Below are positions 62,101 through 64,000 of a stretch of DNA of 64,000 bases, piece after piece. Where the stretch lies: NCBI GenBank assembly GCA_026936335.1, contig JAPMXV010000051.1:1-64000 (forward strand), in the 5' to 3' direction. This stretch comes from Mantamonas sphyraenae. Taxonomy: Eukaryota; CRuMs; Mantamonadidae. A program made the translations under genes and the position numbers. The notes under the pieces were generated by a model. It was not told the origin of the DNA. It made no database searches and saw nothing but the letters and a program-made list of their open reading frames with translations. Every line of letters begins with the position of its first letter. The first letter of the stretch is position 1.

Positions 62101-64000
62101 TGGCCGAGCTCAAGCACACCACCACAGGCCGCCGTGTCTTTGGCGTACGCTGCAACCGCCGCCAGGTCTTCACCGGCCTCGACCCCTACGCCATCAAGGC
62201 CATGAACGCCTTTGATCTCACCTTTTACGCAACCGTCACCGACGGCACCCTCGACCTCGAGTTTGTCAAGCAGTCCGACATGCCCATGATCAACGGCTTT
62301 GTCATCCACAACTGCAGCACCTCGGGCGAGCACGAGCCCCTCAACCTCCAGCCGGCCACCCTGTCCACAGGCAACTTCTTCACCAACGGTTCCTACCTCT
62401 GCGTCAAGCTCAGCATGTACATGGACACCTTTGACATCTTCAACAAGACCAAGGTCCGCAACGACATGTGCCTCACCTTTGACCTCGAGGACGGCGGCCT
62501 CCGCTGGCTGGAGCTCCTCGGCGACGACGCAACAGGCGCCATGCAGCCCGTCACCTACGACGCAGTCAACAACTGCGGCTGGGTCTACAACGTCGAGACC
62601 ATTGTCAAGCGCGTCAACGAAGGCAACGTCCTGCCCCTCGAGATGTACGGCAACCTGCCCGCAGACCAGGTCGTCACCGCAGAGGACATGGAGGACCTCG
62701 CCACGCGTCTCCTCATGCCCTCGTCTCACGTTGCCAAGCAGCGCGACATCGACGCCCTCTTTGACGCCGACGAAAGCGACTCGGACGACGAGGCAGAGGC
62801 CTTCACCGCTGCCCCGCTCCAGGGCACAGAGTTTGCCATTCGCCTCCTGGCAAACCTCGACCGCCTCTCGCGCGCGCACGCTCACTCCAACCGCGACGCA
62901 CGCGTCGAGCGCGCCCTTTCAAGAGATGGACGGCCAGAGCAAGTCCACAGGCGCCCCCAAGCGCCTCGGCCTCATCTACGAGGTCGACCAGGCCTCGTTT
63001 GCCACCCTCATGTCCATCCTCACCGCCCAGATTGACGCCTTTTACTCCAGCGATCCCGTCGCCGACCAGGACGCCGCCGACCGCAGGTCCCTCGACCTGT
63101 ACGCCGTCCTCGCCGCCCTGCGCCTGCTCAAGATCAACCTGCAGTTCCTCATGCTCAGCAAGACTCCGGCCTACGAGGTCGGCCTTGGCGTCGCTGCAAA
63201 GGGCCAGGGCTCCCTCAAGGGCAAGAAGCGCAAGCTTGCAAACCGCAAGGCCAACGAGCTGCGCCAGGCTGCCCTCGACCTCATGCTGCGCATCGTCAAC
63301 GACGAGCCCGCCATGTACCAGGGAGGCGACCTCGCACAGGCCCTGCACGCTCGTTTTGTGCCTCTCATCCAAACAGAGGCAAGTGTCGTCCTCACTGCAG
63401 GTCTCGACATCTTTTACCCCAACGCCGTCGACCAGGCCACCCTGCTCTCTTCGTACCTCAAGGAGCGCGAGGCCGACCCGGCTGCCTTTGCCAAGGTCAA
63501 GAGCAACTTCCTCGAGGACCTCCTCACCAAGTTCAGCTCCTACAGCACCGTGAGTGGCCTCCTGCAAAACAGCACCGATGGCGCTTCCTCCTCTCTCGCC
63601 CCCGCCGGCGAAAGCACATCCGCTTCCTCCTCGTCCTCCTCGTCCTCCTCGTCCTCCAGCGACGCAGACGACGCAGCCACCTCTGCCGCGTCCACCAGCA
63701 ACGAGGGCATCATGGACACCGTCTCCACCCTCATGGCGGTCGTCCTCCGCGAGACCAACGAGTTTATCCAGGACAACCTGGCCTCGGAGGAACACTACGC
63801 CACCGACTCGTTCTCGCCGCCCGCAACTTCCAAGGCCCTGGCCGTGCTCCTGGCCATCCAGAAGCAGCTCGTGCACAGCGCAGAGATCCCGCCTTCCCTC
63901 GAAGAGCAGGCCGCCAAGGACGAGGACGTGCAGGTCGAGTGCTCAGACTCCCTCGCTCTCCTCATCGCCTACACAAAGAAGGTGTTTGGCCACAGCAAGG
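59176..64000 (+). CDS. Large SPRY-malectin protein, 5' part (runs off the window)
   Basis: Exon 1 is 59176-59347 (MGNNLTSSLVEEGTDKAALL). A GTACGTACG donor and CACCCTCAG acceptor (59661) remove 314 nt in phase 1. Exon 2 is open to the window end after correcting one extra base at the CCC run 62914-62916, where the frame passes from ...RVERA to FQEMDGQSKST. Residues about 75-215 form a SPRY domain (TSAGMYYWRSVLGKTAFKSG, SGNIMIGVAEAN, GDIITVDLDLNAGTISFKKN). A helical region follows, then Ser/Ala/Asp-rich low complexity (61.4-61.6 kb). A malectin-type domain is at 61.87-62.32 kb (VNCGGDRFVSENGTVYLADR, then LDLEFVKQSDMPMINGFVIH). After 62.9 kb the protein is helical and Ser-rich. MGxxL suggests N-myristoylation. 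There is no signal peptide, so the malectin fold is presumably cytosolic. It may be the start of a large E3 ligase or scaffold; the decisive C-terminus is outside the window. Confidence 0.85.

Noticed and set aside
4808-64000. Programmed ribosomal frameshifting as the cause of the seven frame changes
   Set aside because: There is no shared slippery heptamer, stop context or common gene function, and both +1 and -1 corrections are needed. Small sequence errors fit better, though reads were not available to prove it.
1-64000. Transposons, CRISPR arrays, rRNA or tRNA genes
   Set aside because: No transposase, reverse transcriptase, terminal repeats, spacer arrays, or convincing RNA gene signatures were seen. 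tRNA genes were looked for only by eye.

Overview
The window is the left end of a eukaryotic chromosome. It opens with about 130 bp of CCCTAA repeats (TTAGGG on the other strand) and runs into a GC-rich, gene-dense region. About 20 protein-coding genes are packed on both strands, and several convergent neighbours have stop codons only 11-75 bp apart. Most genes have zero to two GT-AG introns of about 75-370 nt. The gene content points to a compact-genome, probably free-living unicellular eukaryote: TRAPPC3, a WIPI/Atg18 PROPPIN, cobalamin-dependent methionine synthase, a mitochondrial carrier, a ROCO GTPase, a Patched-like protein and giant Cys-rich receptors. The lineage cannot be fixed from this sequence. 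No rRNA, tRNA or transposon was recognised.

Layout. 0-4.8 kb is subtelomeric: a gene with two copies of an unrecognised domain, a ribonuclease-inhibitor-type LRR gene, and a decayed copy of that gene's tail. 4.8-20.7 kb holds two large convergent receptor genes that share a C-terminal multi-pass module; the first carries close to 80 consecutive GCC2/GCC3-type Cys units. 20.9-26.6 kb holds three related genes that join an F-box to a multi-pass membrane domain. 26.7-35 kb holds an Atg18/WIPI gene, a possible small gene, metH and a BTB gene with a signal-peptide-like start. 35-43 kb is a single-pass giant receptor with reelin-like ectodomain segments. 43-50.3 kb holds TRAPPC3, an ankyrin-LRR-Roc-COR gene and a Patched-like gene. 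50.3-64 kb holds a dual-specificity phosphatase and a ubiquitin-like gene (head to head), a MORN gene and a mitochondrial carrier (start codons overlapping), a BTB/CLU-like gene and a MIT-PRONE gene (head to head), and the 5' part of a SPRY-malectin gene that runs off the window.

Two results stand out. The 57.3-58.9 kb gene encodes a MIT domain followed by a convincing PRONE domain, the RopGEF fold usually described as plant-specific. Seven genes are each interrupted by one single-nucleotide frame change, most next to a short homopolymer and one inside highly conserved metH. Removing or adding one base restores a whole number of codons in each of the six complete genes, so residual assembly indels are the likeliest cause and a naive gene caller would split these genes. 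I checked reading frames and splice phases by hand; all family assignments come from motif recognition, not database searches.
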